This document shows positions 1 to 11,045 of a DNA stretch of 38,427 nt, piece after piece. This stretch comes from Acanthaster planci (taxonomy: Eukaryota > Echinodermata > Asteroidea > Valvatida > Acanthasteridae). Location of the stretch: assembly GCF_001949145.1 (NCBI RefSeq), contig NW_019091372.1:1922088-1960514 (forward strand), written 5' to 3'. The notes under the pieces are model-generated. The model did not search any database. It worked only from the letters and a program-made list of their open reading frames with translations, and was not told the origin of the DNA. Made by a program: the position numbers and the translations under genes. The stretch's first letter is position 1, and every line of letters begins with the position of its first letter.

Positions 1-681
1 GGCCTGGCTGAAATTTTCGGGCGTCAATGAAGGTCACTTGTCAACTTAGAGTAGTGCCTAAAGATTACTCCGTGCGGCTATAAATGACTGTTAAATGGAA
101 TGATGAATTGTTCAAGGATTTTGAAAGCGGAAAAAATGATAGACATGCAGCCCAGCATCCCCATCGTTGAAAAATGCATCGGCACGAAGTGGTTAAGAAG
201 TTACCAATCTGCAACAAGTAGTTGATGAATCTTTCTAAAAAAAACAAAGGCTTTCCATCCCTAACGTCATCGTGAAATCGTGAAGAATTGAAAACAAGTT
301 ACCTTGCAATTTTGACAACAAATGAACTGAATTTTGGCTCTGAACTTCACCTGCATCCCTATGTTGACATTTCACTGTTTTGGCATTTTCTAAGAATTTT
401 CATTTCTATGAGTAGTGATCAGATGTTATGAAGGGAATACAGATATCAACACGTTGACTGACAGTCTAGACCTCTATCGTGGGGCAGCCGTCTTGCTTGT
501 CTACCATTCCGAGCAATGTATAAACCAAACTGAGGCTGGGAGGGAGAGTAGTCTGTTTCCGTTAACCGGTATGTGGACTTGCATTGGCATTGTCTATAGG
601 GAACAAGACAAACATGGCAGCGTTGTGATAAAGGTCTGTTGAAGCTATGCATTATCCAAGGTAGGGAAGTAAACCACACAG

Positions 682-867
682 GTGAAAGACCTTTTGATCA
701 TTCTGTCCACACTAGCATCATCCTTAAATCTCGAGGACTTCCGCATCTTTAAGAAAGCTTCAGACAGCTTTCTCCCTGGAGCAGACAAAATGGTTAGAGC
801 ATTAGCTAAACATGAAGTTTTCTGCTCGAAAAAAAACCAAAAAAACACAGAAGGTGAACAGTCTTAA
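682..867 (+). CDS. Possible terminal coding exon of an unrecognised plus-strand gene (5' part outside or unresolved)
   Basis: Seen: an AG acceptor at 680-681 (context aaaccacacag) opens a phase-0 frame of 61 codons that ends at TAA 865-867. The peptide starts VKDLLIILSTLASSLNLEDF and has a hydrophobic or amphipathic first half and a Lys-rich tail (SKKNQKNTEGEQS). A canonical AATAAA lies at 1001-1006, 134 bp after the stop, followed by GT-rich sequence, which suits a last exon. I do not recognise the family. The acceptor has a poor pyrimidine tract and I cannot link an upstream exon in bases 1-680, so this could be a chance open frame. If real, the gene is convergent with the 836-residue gene at 3657-7556. 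Confidence 0.35.
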   Translation: MKDLLIILSTLASSLNLEDFRIFKKASDSFLPGADKMVRALAKHEVFCSKKNQKNTEGEQS

Positions 868-1000
868 TTGAACTTGCAAGGAACCTTGGCTTGGTTTTGC
901 CAAGCGATTAAAATGAAATTGGACCTCGAGCAATGAAACGTGAATTGCTTGGAAAGAACCCAGTAGGTGATATGCATACCATTTTTCTTTTCTCTTTCAA

Positions 1001-1006
1001 AATAAA
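1001..1006 (+). promoter_or_regulatory. Candidate poly(A) signal AATAAA for the plus-strand terminal exon
   Basis: The canonical hexamer lies 134 bp past the TAA at 865-867. GT-rich sequence follows within about 30-70 bp (tgtgtctccatgtg, cgtgtggtgtg), as expected downstream of a cleavage site. AATAAA is frequent by chance in A+T-rich DNA. Confidence 0.3.
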
Positions 1007-1029
1007 AAAACAGTATGGACAAGTCATTA

Positions 1030-3656
1030 ATGTGTCTCCATGTGCAATGGAAATTGGACATCGTGTGGTGTGACAGATACATGACCAACACATGAAAAAG
1101 AATGTATTTAATATAATTTTATTTTATCTATTTATATTAAGTTATTTCAGTTGTGTTACAAATATTTCAATGTATAAAAGGTATATATATATACTCAGTG
1201 CAATAGTCTCTAATATCTACATGTATAATGTGTTGAACAAAATAGTTTTGTTTTGAGGCAGCGTGACTCCAGTGTGCACTTGTACGGCACAACAAATCCT
1301 ACATTACCAAAGGTATCATTTGTAAATAGTTGTCATTTGTGTTGCAAAATGTCACACAGAAATCTCTTTGAAACGGTACAGGATTTCCCTTTCAAGTCGG
1401 CCATTTTTATTTTTGCAGCTGATGCATATTCATAAGTTATCTATGTAATCCACCAATCGCAAGAATATCCACCAAGAAACCCCACCAGTCAAAGTATTTT
1501 TACCTGTGGCAAAAGTCTGGTGTCTGTACTCGGCACTGTAAATTAGACGCGTTACTATAGAGGTCACCAGGCTTTAATCAAAAGGTGTAAAACTGATTGC
1601 CTAATGTGTGTCATGAATTGGTTAAAAGTAAATCGCAGATGGGCTCCAATTGGGTTAAGTGATGCATTAGGAAGTGAAACTTACTGTACATGTAACTCTT
1701 AAAGGAGAACTTGGTTCCTGTATATGTACATGTATCTTATCTATTGAATTATCCAGTCACTCAGTTGTACTTTGTGGCTTGATTATTATTATTATGAGTA
1801 ATTGTGAATATTTGAATAGTAATTAGACTTTTTCAGGTGTCCAACTGATAAGGAAATTTTTGAGGGATGTTTATTGATGTACTGTTGTAGTGCATGAAAA
1901 CATCTTTTTCCCGAATACATAATTTTTTAACTGTTGATACTTGTAAGGTTAAGCTTAGCATTCTTCATCTAATTAGAAAATTTGACGAATGGTGGAAAGG
2001 TGGCATCTTTGCATAAGTTCAAAAATCGTAGTTTTGAAATTGTTTCATCACCCGTAATGTTTAGATTTCTGATACACAGCTTGTATGGCATTAGGCTTAT
2101 TTATTTTGTTCGCTTTGGAGTGTTGATTCTGCCGAGGTAACGTGTTCTGCTACATAAAGGTAGAAGAAAACACAGATGATTCTGAGGTTTAGAAAGTAGT
2201 GAATGTTCTTGCAGAAGTATACTTATTTGTTTTGAGGGGGACAACATGCTTAACACCGGTTCCACCGTTAAGTGAATGATGTCTTGTTCACCATGAATTA
2301 ATATATCTTGTTCGTCTGCGTTGCGCATGGCGTGACCAATGGAACTGTGATCAATATGAGCTTTTTTTTTTTACTCCACCTTTTATCGAAATCATTTCAC
2401 ATCTGCTGCAAAGGTATTTTGAAACAAGATAGTGACTGTACATGTAGGTTGAAAACGTGACCAGTCTCGGTGCAATCACTGCTGCTTGTGCTAGGTGTAA
2501 ACAAAATATTTTATTTGGATGGCCAGTGATGACTAGTGTTGTATTGCTGTAAGCTTGTGTTCAGTTCAATTCAGTATTATTTCAAATTGCATACATGGTG
2601 TTAAACGAGTGTGTCTCTAACTCGCCGCTTGTATTTGAGAAAAAAAACTGATCCTTGTGAAATCGTGGAACCATTTTTCTTATCGCTTATCTCTCTCTTC
2701 GTTTGAGATAATCGTTCATTTGATGCAAGTGCATTGGAATAAACTTTTGACAATTATTCCTACGTACATGTCTATAAACATTGTGTTTTCAATGAAATTA
2801 CTGAACATTTTCTAGGGTAAAGAGTACAGAAGTGTGACGTAACTGTGAACCAGAAAGTGCAGTGCAAACGAATGGAGTTCACGCACTGGTTCTCGCGCTA
2901 ATGCCTTTTACACACTAATTGTGCGCGTGATGTATTCACTTCGGTACTCTATACAATTATAAATTACTTCATCAAATCAGCAGCGAGCAACATTTGTGTC
3001 TTTCATAGTTTAAAAAAATGATGTAAATTATACCCTCTGAAGCAAATGTAGTTCACGGTTATCATGACCAATAATGCAAACGATAAAGAAGAACTACAAA
3101 TACGATAAAATACAAGTTCTGTACCCATCTTCGATTAAAGGGTGCTTATTTGCTTTTCTTTGGAATGTATTCCAAGACAAACTAAGTAATGCCCTCAGAA
3201 GTCCCCAAACAGTGCCCCTGACGTCCTTTCTGCCTTCTTTAGCTACATCTCTGCACTGAAATTTGACTGCAATGCATTACTTGAAGACTACATACATGTA
3301 CGTCAGACGACATCCCATTCTTGGGAGCGTGGATTATGTCTACAAATTTTGCAAAAGCAAAAATATTTTGTTCCACTTTGTCACCCCTGGCTCTCCACTC
3401 TTGCAAAGTGAATTCCAATCACTGTGATTGGCAAAAGTTACCTCGTTGTCGAAAAAACTCAAGCTCACGCCGTCCGACTTAGTGCATCTAGACGTACCTG
3501 GACATCTCACATTCGAATCATCACTCAAAAACTGGGAGAGAAATGAATGCCATGGAACGGCTTCAAATTTCCAACCAAATGACCAAGGTTCGATGCCGTC
3601 AAAAAGGGATTTTTTTGGTCCATATTAAATGAAATGCCTTTCCAATAGGAATTGCG
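1030..3656. other. Intergenic or 3' UTR stretch with no supported gene
   Basis: The stretch is A+T-rich, with short TA runs near 1180-1195 and many stops in all frames. I see no exon with paired splice sites. It should hold the 3' UTR of the minus-strand four-exon gene. The nearest canonical minus-strand poly(A) signal I notice left of its stop (TTTATT on the plus strand) is near 2509, which would imply a 3' UTR of about 1.1 kb. GGTTCGATGCC at 3588-3598 resembles a tRNA B-box but has no partner A-box that I can support. Confidence 0.5.
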
Positions 3657-4729
3657 TCATTTCTTGTTCTTCCTCTCTCGTTGTCTTGCTAACTGCATCC
3701 CTTTCACCTCGCCGTTGAATCTCGTGATGCGCAGCATCTCACTGGGGTTACCAGTGATGGACGGTAGGGCAAGGGGAGCCCTCGCCAGGAACCGAGCTGG
3801 CTGGCTAACGGTGGTCTTCCGACACAAGCTCTCGTACTCGTTTCGCGACAGGCTTGGGATGAAGCCGACAGCCTTGGTCAAGGCTGCGGCGCCACTCGAC
3901 ACGTCAGCTGTGATGGGCCGACTGACTGCAGTAAGGTTCTGCACCTTCACTGGGATGTTCTGGGCCGAGGTGGAGGCCTTCTGGTGCTTCTCCCTGGCCG
4001 TGTCGTGACGCAGGGAGTGCATGTATCTGTTCATCTCACGCTTCAAAAGGGTTTCCAGGGAGGAATCCTCCTTCGCCACTTCTTCCGAGTGGACACATCT
4101 ACACTCCTCGCCACTTTTGGCATTGCTCAAACTTTGGCCTCTACCGACGGCCACCAGACTGCTGTTGACGACCTTCTGTTGACCTCTTGATGTCATAATG
4201 ACCTCAGATTTGGGAGTTATTACAGACATCTGACACCCCCATCTTTCACCTTGATGAGTTGCTTCACTAGTTCTCTCATCAGCCTCGTGTCTTCCTTGAA
4301 GATGTGCGCAGGTATTCAGAATCCTGTTCCGGTCATCGAAGTGTTTGGGCTTCCTTTTCCCTACGGGCTGATTTCTACTGTCAGGTTTCTCAGAACACTG
4401 ACCTTTGAACTCTGTCGACGGGTTCGGGTCACCTGACTCGAAAACTACACCATAATTCAGGGCGTGGTTGCGCAAAAGGACAGCTTGTAGGAGTGTGTTA
4501 TCATCCTCAAACGTGATTTCCGTCGAGCTGTCGCACTCGAAGTCCAATCCCTCCATCATCAGTCTCCGTTGGAGATGACTGTCATCAGGTACCGGTATTC
4601 TTGTTTTTGGTTCATGCAACTCGTCGTCTTTCTCGCCACTAAGCAACGAAGTGCCGGCCGTCAGCCACTGGCTGTGAGCGCGTACAATGGCATCACACTC
4701 TGGGCTCTTCTCAATGCCAGAACTTTCAT
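3657..4729 (-). CDS. Exon 4 (terminal) of the uncharacterised 836-residue protein gene
   Basis: 1073 nt including the TGA stop. Acceptor ttcttaattcag before 4729. It encodes about residues 480-836. It starts acidic (DESSGIEKSPECDAIVRAH), contains an LxxLL-like helix-prone stretch (EDDNTLLQAVLLRNHALNY), and ends strongly basic (GMQLARQRERKNKK). I recognise no domain. Confidence 0.82.
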
Positions 4730-7556
4730 CTGAATTAAGAAGAAATAATGTTAAACGCAAAAGAACAAATTTGACAAACTCTACCAGGAACCCTTGGTGA
4801 CACGTTTGCCAGAGCTTTTAAGCATTCCTTCAGAATGCTTAGTGTCAGTGTGCAGATTTGGAAATTGACAGTCACCCAGCATCTCAGCATCAAAAATGAC
4901 ACATGGATGTGATTCTATATATTGAAGTTATTACCTTTTGTCTTCTCTGCCTCATCCCCAACTGATACATCACTCTCTTGCACTGCAATGCTCCTCTCTG
5001 GAAACCAGTTACTTTTTCCTTCTGCTTCCTCCGCCGGTTTGACGGGCTTCTCGCAGCCTTTCTCTAAGTCCTCCCCAAACTGAACCTCATGGTCTTCTTC
5101 AACCTCAACCTTTTCCTCTTGCTCAGTGTCCCTCACGAAGTCGTCCTGGCCCTCGGCACTGGGTCTTGTCACCGAGTCCGTTTGTCTCACACACGGGCAC
5201 TGCCTGCCGCCTTCGGTCTTGGCCGTCGGGTACCAGCGGGGATTTCTGGCTAACCCCTTCCAGTCATGCACCTCGGGGCAGACGGTGCAGATGTCGGAGT
5301 GGTGCCGCCTCCGGATTGGTGGGAGGGGTTTCCGCAGCGAGGGCATCGGGGAGCCAGCTCTAGGGGTTGTGCGATGCCCTCGTCGGCGAACGAGTGTCAG
5401 GTTGCGTGAACCCGGGTAGAAGACAGGCTTCCCCGTAGAGTGAGTGGCTGGGGACAAAGGTGGGTGTAAGTTTGAGAAAGATGTAATAATGCCCCAAGGA
5501 CAGGAAGGGATATTTCAAATCTTAAGGACGAGATACGAGTCAATGTAAACATCAAAACTTAAGTTCAAAATGGCACAGGATACACTCAACAGGCACTCAA
5601 AATCCTCTCCTATTCACATTTGGAACTTGAAAATTCACAAAAGCAGTGAGCAAGTTCTACCAACGACCGTATTTAAGCATAATTGGAGTAACTCTGACCG
5701 GACGCACGCTAGTTGACAATGGTTGGACTATCTAGTCAACAATTCGCGACCAGCCTATTGAGGTCAGTCGCATCATTGGTCGCTATTTAGTACGGTGCAG
5801 AGAGGACCAGTTATTAAAAAAAATGCCAGAGAAACAGTCTGTCACTAGTAAATGACCATTTTCACTTCTATTTGTGCTATTTTGTCCTTCCTATGGCCAC
5901 CTTTTCTCCCCTTCAGCCTAAGACCCGTCAATGGTGGACTAGGGTCGTTCGCAAGTCTTCAACTTTTATGCACATGCGCTGGGTGCCTCACAAACCAACC
6001 ACTAATTAAGTAGTGATACTTGACTGAACTTGCCCGGTACAATTTTAGAATGTTGATTTTAATTGTGATTCTAGGCTTTGAATGAGATTTGGGTTTATAC
6101 CCATAGAGCTTTATGTACATGCAGCTCTATGGGGTTACCAAACTTCCCATTTTTCATATGGTCTGAAACAAGGATTTCAAAAACATTCTCACTTGCTTCT
6201 GTTGAGCCTGTTGACTTGGACATCTGTTGCCTACATCTGGATCTCTTTAAATTCGTGGTCCCACAGCAAACCGTGTCTTGATCTTGCGCTCCACTTTCCA
6301 TCTCGCAACTACTTCTGTTTCCTGTTTCTCTTTGCTGAACGGAGAGCTTGGGCAACCGCATCGGGTACATGTCCACCATCCTCTGGCGCCCGACAACTCT
6401 TCGCTCGGCCGGACCCGTTGTATCCTTCTCACTCGATGGTGGAGGCTTGTCTTCGCCGTCCGACTTCATTGGCATCAGGACTACCCTTTGTTTGCCTTGC
6501 ACCGACAGCGGGCTGTAAGTGCGATTCGTCACCACCAGCGCACCCGTGGAGTGGCCGAACTGCGCGTGGTCTGACACAGTGGTAGAGACTGGTTTGGGCT
6601 TGGCCGATGAAACAGACAGAGAAACTTCTTTTTGGGGAGGCGTGCGTTGATGAGCTGATAAGGCGGGATCTGCGACATCCATGACTTCTGGCTGAGGTAC
6701 ATTGTTGGCACTGAATATTGTCTGAATAATAGCAATGTCTTCAAGTTTGTTGTTTCCACTCAGCAACCCAGACAAGTTCCTGTGAAAAGATACATGTACA
6801 TGTCAAACTTTCAAATATTGTAAATACGTTGGGAAGTTCAGTACAACGCATGAGTTTCCAAGATGTACACCTGTTTGCTTTTTTCCCCGCAATTTATCCA
6901 AAGCTATTACACTTCTGTTCTGAAGTTCAGAAACTTGACATAATGTCTCAGACTGATGCTAGGAACTTAGTTGTGAAACTACTTGTTTTTTTTACTCCGT
7001 TTTATTTCCGTTTGCAATGTATGTATCAAGTTATACACAAGGTCAATAAATGAAAGATTTATGACAAGAGTGAAATTGAAATAAGACCATGAGACATTGA
7101 AATAAAAGGGAGCAAATACAGAGGCATATTAACAGTGTCCCTGCTATGACATGTCATGTTAGAAACGAGCATATATTACAACCAGGGAGGGACAGCTTTA
7201 CTCAAACGTCAAAGTTACCTATTGAACAGGAGTTTGGTCAGGTTCCTGACGTCATCCCCACAACGTGCTGCCCCTCCACATTTGGCACCAGGCGTCATCT
7301 CCTCCAACTTGCCGAGGATAGTCGGTACCTCATCGGTATCACCGCCAGGGACAGACGCCGTAGTTTCCCCCGTGGGTACCGGGCCCGTCTTGGGTGGGCC
7401 TGGTGCTCGGTCTACAGGGCGGTATTTCCTGGGCTGAAGGACTGGGAGTGGTCGAGGTGTGGTCCCATCCTTGGGTTTGGTGAGACCAGCAGTGGGCGTG
7501 TTGACGACGGCCTTGAAGTACTTGCCTTTCCGTTCAGTAGTTTCAGACGTAGACAT
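3657..7556 (-). CDS. Complete four-exon gene for an uncharacterised 836-residue protein
   Basis: Join in transcript order: 7556-7219, 6779-6193, 5447-4935, 4729-3657. The sum is 2511 nt, 836 codons plus TGA, with phases 2, 1 and 1 agreeing at every junction and GT/AG at all introns. The start ATG (7554-7556) has A at -3. I do not recognise the family and assign no function. The protein looks mostly disordered: Pro/Thr/Gly-rich N-terminus, basic and acidic stretches, no signal peptide and no membrane segment. Visible landmarks are a short conserved-looking segment NLTKLLFNRNLSGLLSGNN across the first junction (about 103-122), a Cys pair plus CPC motif in exon 3, an acidic Glu-rich stretch late in exon 3, and a basic C-terminus ending RERKNKK. 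It is divergent from a candidate plus-strand transcript starting near 8.2 kb. Confidence 0.8.
4935..5447 (-). CDS. Exon 3 of the uncharacterised 836-residue protein gene
   Basis: 513 nt, phase 1 in and phase 1 out. Acceptor cctttgtccccag before 5447; donor AAAG|GTAATA at 4934. The first half is Arg/Pro-rich (RRGHRTTPRAG, RKPLPPIRRRHH). It is followed by ICTVCPEVHDWKGLARNP and later QCPCVR, a CxxC and CxC pair about 30 residues apart that could bind a metal, though nothing else supports a zinc fold. The second half is a strongly acidic Glu/Val/Asp stretch. Confidence 0.8.
6193..6779 (-). CDS. Exon 2 of the uncharacterised 836-residue protein gene
   Basis: 587 nt. Acceptor tcttttcacag precedes 6779; donor AA|GTGAGA at 6192. 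It restores Arg across the first junction and continues NLSGLLSGNNKLEDIAIIQT. The rest is Ser/Pro/Lys-rich. A second in-phase donor (TTTG|GTAACC, exon end at 6139) would add 18 codons; I prefer the stronger GTGAGA site. Both keep the frame, so alternative donor use is possible. Confidence 0.78.
7219..7556 (-). CDS. Exon 1 of the uncharacterised 836-residue protein gene
   Basis: 338 nt, from ATG at 7556 to AATAG, with donor gtaact at 7218 (phase 2). It encodes residues 1-112 and the first two bases of codon 113. The segment is rich in Thr, Pro, Lys and Gly, with a motif PRPLPVLQPRKYRPVDRAPG, and ends in the helical-looking DVRNLTKLLFNR. Local G+C is clearly above the flanking DNA, consistent with coding sequence. 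Confidence 0.82.
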
Positions 7557-8300
7557 CTTTCCTCCAGTGAACTTGACCTGACCGACTTTTAATTTGGGTT
7601 TTAAACTGCTCCTGACGATTTGCCCGCCGTTCGACTGAGAAGCCTATCCGATCTATGATTACTGAATGTCAAATTGAAAGAAAACAATGACTCAAACATT
7701 CGAAGAGCTAAAAGTGGGCCCATTCTCCATTATCATGACCGTGTAAGAATAAGCTTAAAACATTTTAACCGAGAAAATACCCAGTTATACCTGGGTCTAA
7801 AAAGAAACATTAAAAAGCATAGGCCCTGGCTTGAACAAACGGTTTTTGTTGATAGCAACGAAAGGAAAACACCGAAACTGCACTTACCTTACAAACTTCG
7901 CAATTTCGTTTGACGGCACATACGGCTAATGGTTGTCCTGGATATTACGCTATCTACTGGCCAAGAGCTATGAACAAAGATCGTGCTCGCATAATTTACG
8001 TACGCTACGGCTACTGGAAAAGATAGTTTCCAATTTTATAACTGTTAAAAAGCTGAACAAATCTTGCAATGCTGCCATTATTGTATCTACCACGTTTCAC
8101 ACCGCCCCAAAGAAACGCGCACGCGCGCTCCGTTTACGAAAAATTCGACACGCCGTCTGCAAAAAATGCCCAATTTTCACTTAACAACGCTACGTCACAA
8201 ACTATCTAGTGCACGTGATCTATACTGCGCAGCTCAGTAGCACACGGCATCAGGAGTTTTCGACAACAAAAATTCAGCGGCACGGGAATTCTCACATCTC
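7557..8300. promoter_or_regulatory. Candidate bidirectional promoter region
   Basis: This DNA separates the start codon of the minus-strand gene (7556) from exon-like blocks on the plus strand. It contains a local CpG cluster. CGCGCACGCGCG at 8116-8127 exactly matches the NRF1 consensus YGCGCAYGCGCR. TACGTCAC at 8191-8198 is a CRE/ATF-like site, and CACGTG at 8212-8217 is an E-box. Clustering of such CpG-containing motifs is typical of shared housekeeping promoters in animals. Transcription start sites are not determined. Confidence 0.5.
8116..8127. promoter_or_regulatory. NRF1-type palindrome
   Basis: CGCGCACGCGCG fits YGCGCAYGCGCR at every position, in DNA otherwise poor in CpG. It lies about 560 bp upstream of the minus-strand ATG and about 210 bp upstream of the plus-strand splice donor at 8324. 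Confidence 0.5.
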
Positions 8301-8323
8301 AAGTGGGCGAATTTCATTTTCAG
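8220..8323 (+). other. Candidate non-coding first exon of a divergent plus-strand transcript
   Basis: The block just after the E-box ends in a good donor (TTTTCAG|GTAACT at 8324). It is followed 145 bp later by a strong acceptor (tagtttcctgccccacag, exon from 8469). The left boundary is a guess because no TSS motif is decisive. Reading frames within it are short, so it would be 5' UTR. Confidence 0.35.
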
Positions 8324-8468
8324 GTAACTTCTGCTTTGGCATTTTCTCGGCCTGTACATTTGAGTGTGCCCTGGAGACGGACACTGGGGTGTAGGCAGTC
8401 AACGCACGGTAAGTGAGAAATTTCCATCACTAATTTGACAGCATTTTGTGTAGTTTCCTGCCCCACAG

Positions 8469-8600
8469 ACAAGATGCATTTACACAGGGAGCTCCAGCAA
8501 GGGCGGAATATTACCAAAGTTTGTTTGTGATGAAACCCTTCAAGGACCAGTTATTGTCCAGAATAGCTAAGCATGCTGCTCCAACCAGGAAGGGGGGTTG
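8469..8600 (+). CDS. Candidate exon with start codon of a divergent plus-strand gene (partial, unrecognised)
   Basis: 132-nt exon-like block with a consensus acceptor (ending at 8468) and consensus donor (GGTTG|GTGAGT at 8601). ATG at 8530 opens MKPFKDQLLSRIAKHAAPTR, reaching the donor in phase 2. That frame is also open upstream through the whole block, so the coding start could be earlier. I could not find a matching downstream exon (one starting with A would give TGA at the junction). It may be a short gene, a lncRNA, or a chance exon. Confidence 0.35.
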
Positions 8601-9657
8601 GTGAGTACCAGAGTAGGCTACTGGTACTTTTGGTAGGGTAGACCTTCATCATTATGCTGCCGTGTTTGTCTCATTCCTTGTACCGTTGTAAATCCATTGA
8701 TTATTATAGTAATACAGCTTCACTTATTGAAAAGGGGAAGGAATTCATTTCTTAGAATGGTAGAAAAGCAAGACGGCTGCCTCGTGATAGAGGTGTATGG
8801 TGATGTTTTTTGCTTTGCCCACAAAGCCAGAGAGATACTCTCACAAATACTCTCACAAACTTCCCATATACCTAACTTCCCATACCCCTTTCTCGTGCTG
8901 TGCCACAGTTGCAGTTAGCACATGTGCCTGTTGGCTGAAAATCTGTGGCTGGCTTTCAGTACTAAAGGTAAAGAATAATTCATATCAAAACACCAAAATT
9001 GATATCAAAGACAAATGCTTATAATTGAAAACACATGCACTTACCTCCAACTGTACACAAATGGGGCACGTGTGACTTTTGAGGTGAAAAACTTTTTGAC
9101 CAAATCAACGGATAATAACTTTCATACATTTACGCGTATACCAACTCTGAACACCCATACCCAACCAGCAAAAGGCCTACAATGTACTCCCCATACAAGC
9201 GGCAACAAGCCTTGTACCAATTAGTATGGGGGTACTTAAACACCACGTAAACAATCCACTCAGAAATTGTATCACACACGTCATCTTCATAGTAAAGAAT
9301 AACTTACATCATTTATTTGGTTTACATGACAGAAGAGGGAGTAAATTGCTGTACAAATATGTTCATTTTGTTTTTTTGTTTTTTTGTATCATGATTTCGT
9401 TTGTCCTCTTTCATACAAAGACCTGCTGGCTAGCATGCCCAGCAGCTTAATTACAGATTAAAGAATCTCCCCTAATTTTGTCTTGGCCCTCCTCGTTTAG
9501 CCCTTGCTGTCCAGCTAACACAAAACAGTTTTTCTGGTGTGATAAAAACTAAGTAATGCACTCTGTTTGGTGTTGACAAACTGTACAAACATGTATTTGG
9601 CTTGCTTTGATGCAGTCAGAAAAACTTGTATCATTTTTGAAAATGTCAAAAAATAAA

Positions 9658-9710
9658 AGCTTTCCAACTGCCACAAGCTTTCCAAATGCCACAAGCTTTC
9701 CAAATGCCAG
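9658..9710. repeat. 18-bp tandem repeat, about three copies
   Basis: The unit AGCTTTCCAAATGCCACA is repeated almost exactly (the first copy has ACTG for AATG; the last is truncated). It is a simple minisatellite with no associated gene. Confidence 0.85.
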
Positions 9711-9930
9711 AGTGCACATTCAAATAAAACTTTGTACAGCACTGATGATGCTACACCTTGTTCACGTGTGTGCTTTCCTATGGTACTCCGTGGACAATGG
9801 GTCCCAACAGTCTCCATAGAAAAGTGCATCACCAGTACACAGGTTGATCGGTATGATGCCCGTTGTTTACTGCTGACTCAATGGATTACCTCCAACTGGG
9901 CTAAATCCAAATATCTCTTTTTTTAACGCA

Positions 9931-9950
9931 AACCCTACGGGGTTAGGGTT
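9931..9950. repeat. Short inverted repeat AACCCT...AGGGTT
   Basis: The hairpin AACCCTACGGGGTTAGGGTT has the same GGGGTTAGGGTT end as the piggyBac-like MITE at 12526-12587. It may be a solo terminus or internally deleted relative. There is no TTAA on both sides, so this is weak. Confidence 0.4.
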
Positions 9951-10844
9951 GAAAAATACATTAGCCTGTTCAACTGAGTTTGGGGACTATAATAATAAAA
10001 ATTACATCAAATCTCCAAAGCCGTTGATCTGTTTACAGTGAAAAAAGTAAAAAACCAAATTTCATCACACAATACAAGGTTTGCAACTCAAAGATAATCA
10101 GCATGACTTGGAACATCTGACAGAAAGGCTCTTGATCGACTATAGAAAGCGTGCTTCCCACAATTGCCTACTTTCGCTAATAAGGCAACTTTTCACATCG
10201 TTCCGCTTTGACTGCACAAATTACAGATGTCCATGGCGAGAAGATCTGGTGAAGCAAAGCAAGTGACAAATTGAATTTTCATCTGCAATTTGGTCAAAAC
10301 CTTTCTTTTATAAATTTTGATCAACATTTTGGTCACCGTTACTCACCAACATGCAAAATCCTTCAAATCCCAACAATTTTATCTACAAGCAGTTACCTGT
10401 GGTACTAATCCTTAAACGGAGGTTACCATGAGTTAACTTTTTATTTCAAATTTGAAGAAGGGGCCAACAAAAATAAGTAACAAAATCCTTAAATGCTCAT
10501 ACAGTGACAGATTAAATAAAACCGATTTTTGTCCCTGATGGGTCCATTCCACACACAGCAGAAATAGAAAAAAAAAACAATCATTCACACACCAACAAGA
10601 TTATATGATTTTAATTGAAATATAACTTAAAAATGGCAACACACCTGTCCCAAATTATTTTCAAACAATCAGTTGTGATACCAGGGAAATTCATGTTGTT
10701 CCTCTCAACAGCTTACCATTTGTGTTGAATTATTTCCAGAATGTGATTATTTATTTTTGTGATCAGTGTATTTTACTTTTAATTGTGCTATTTAAGAAAA
10801 AAATGGCCAATGGGTTTGAAGGGGCATATGGATTGTTTGTTTCA

Positions 10845-11045
10845 ATGCAATAAGCCCCAAGCTGGACCAGGAGAGGGCGCAATTTCCCTGGCAACGGAGG
10901 CTCCTTTGGTCGAAACTGCACTTTGCTGGTTCACACACGACTATGAAATACAGCCGCGTGGCTACCAGCAAAATGAACACTCCCAATCAACATAGCTCTT
11001 TTCAGCCAATGAGGGGGTGCTTCTGCTCAAGGCAGATAAAGGCTT
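10845..11045 (-). repeat. Dispersed repeat family R1, copy 1 (minus orientation)
   Basis: The reverse complement of this stretch aligns by eye with 22775-22985 and 29385-29585. Shared blocks are a GAGCAGAAGCACCCC region (in the first two copies), a GTTCATTTTG(C/T)TGGTAG-like block, an (A/G)CC(A/G)A(A/G)GGAGCCTC block, and a terminal CGCCCTCTC(C/T)TGGTCCAGCTT block. No coding capacity is seen. It is probably a short non-autonomous element. Confidence 0.7.

Noticed and set aside
3588-3598. B-box-like GGTTCGATGCC
   Set aside because: No matching A-box at tRNA spacing and no cloverleaf, so not called as tRNA or SINE.
3652-4436. Plus-strand open frames opposite exon 4 of the 836-residue gene
   Set aside because: Antisense shadows; the minus strand has the phase-consistent splice model.
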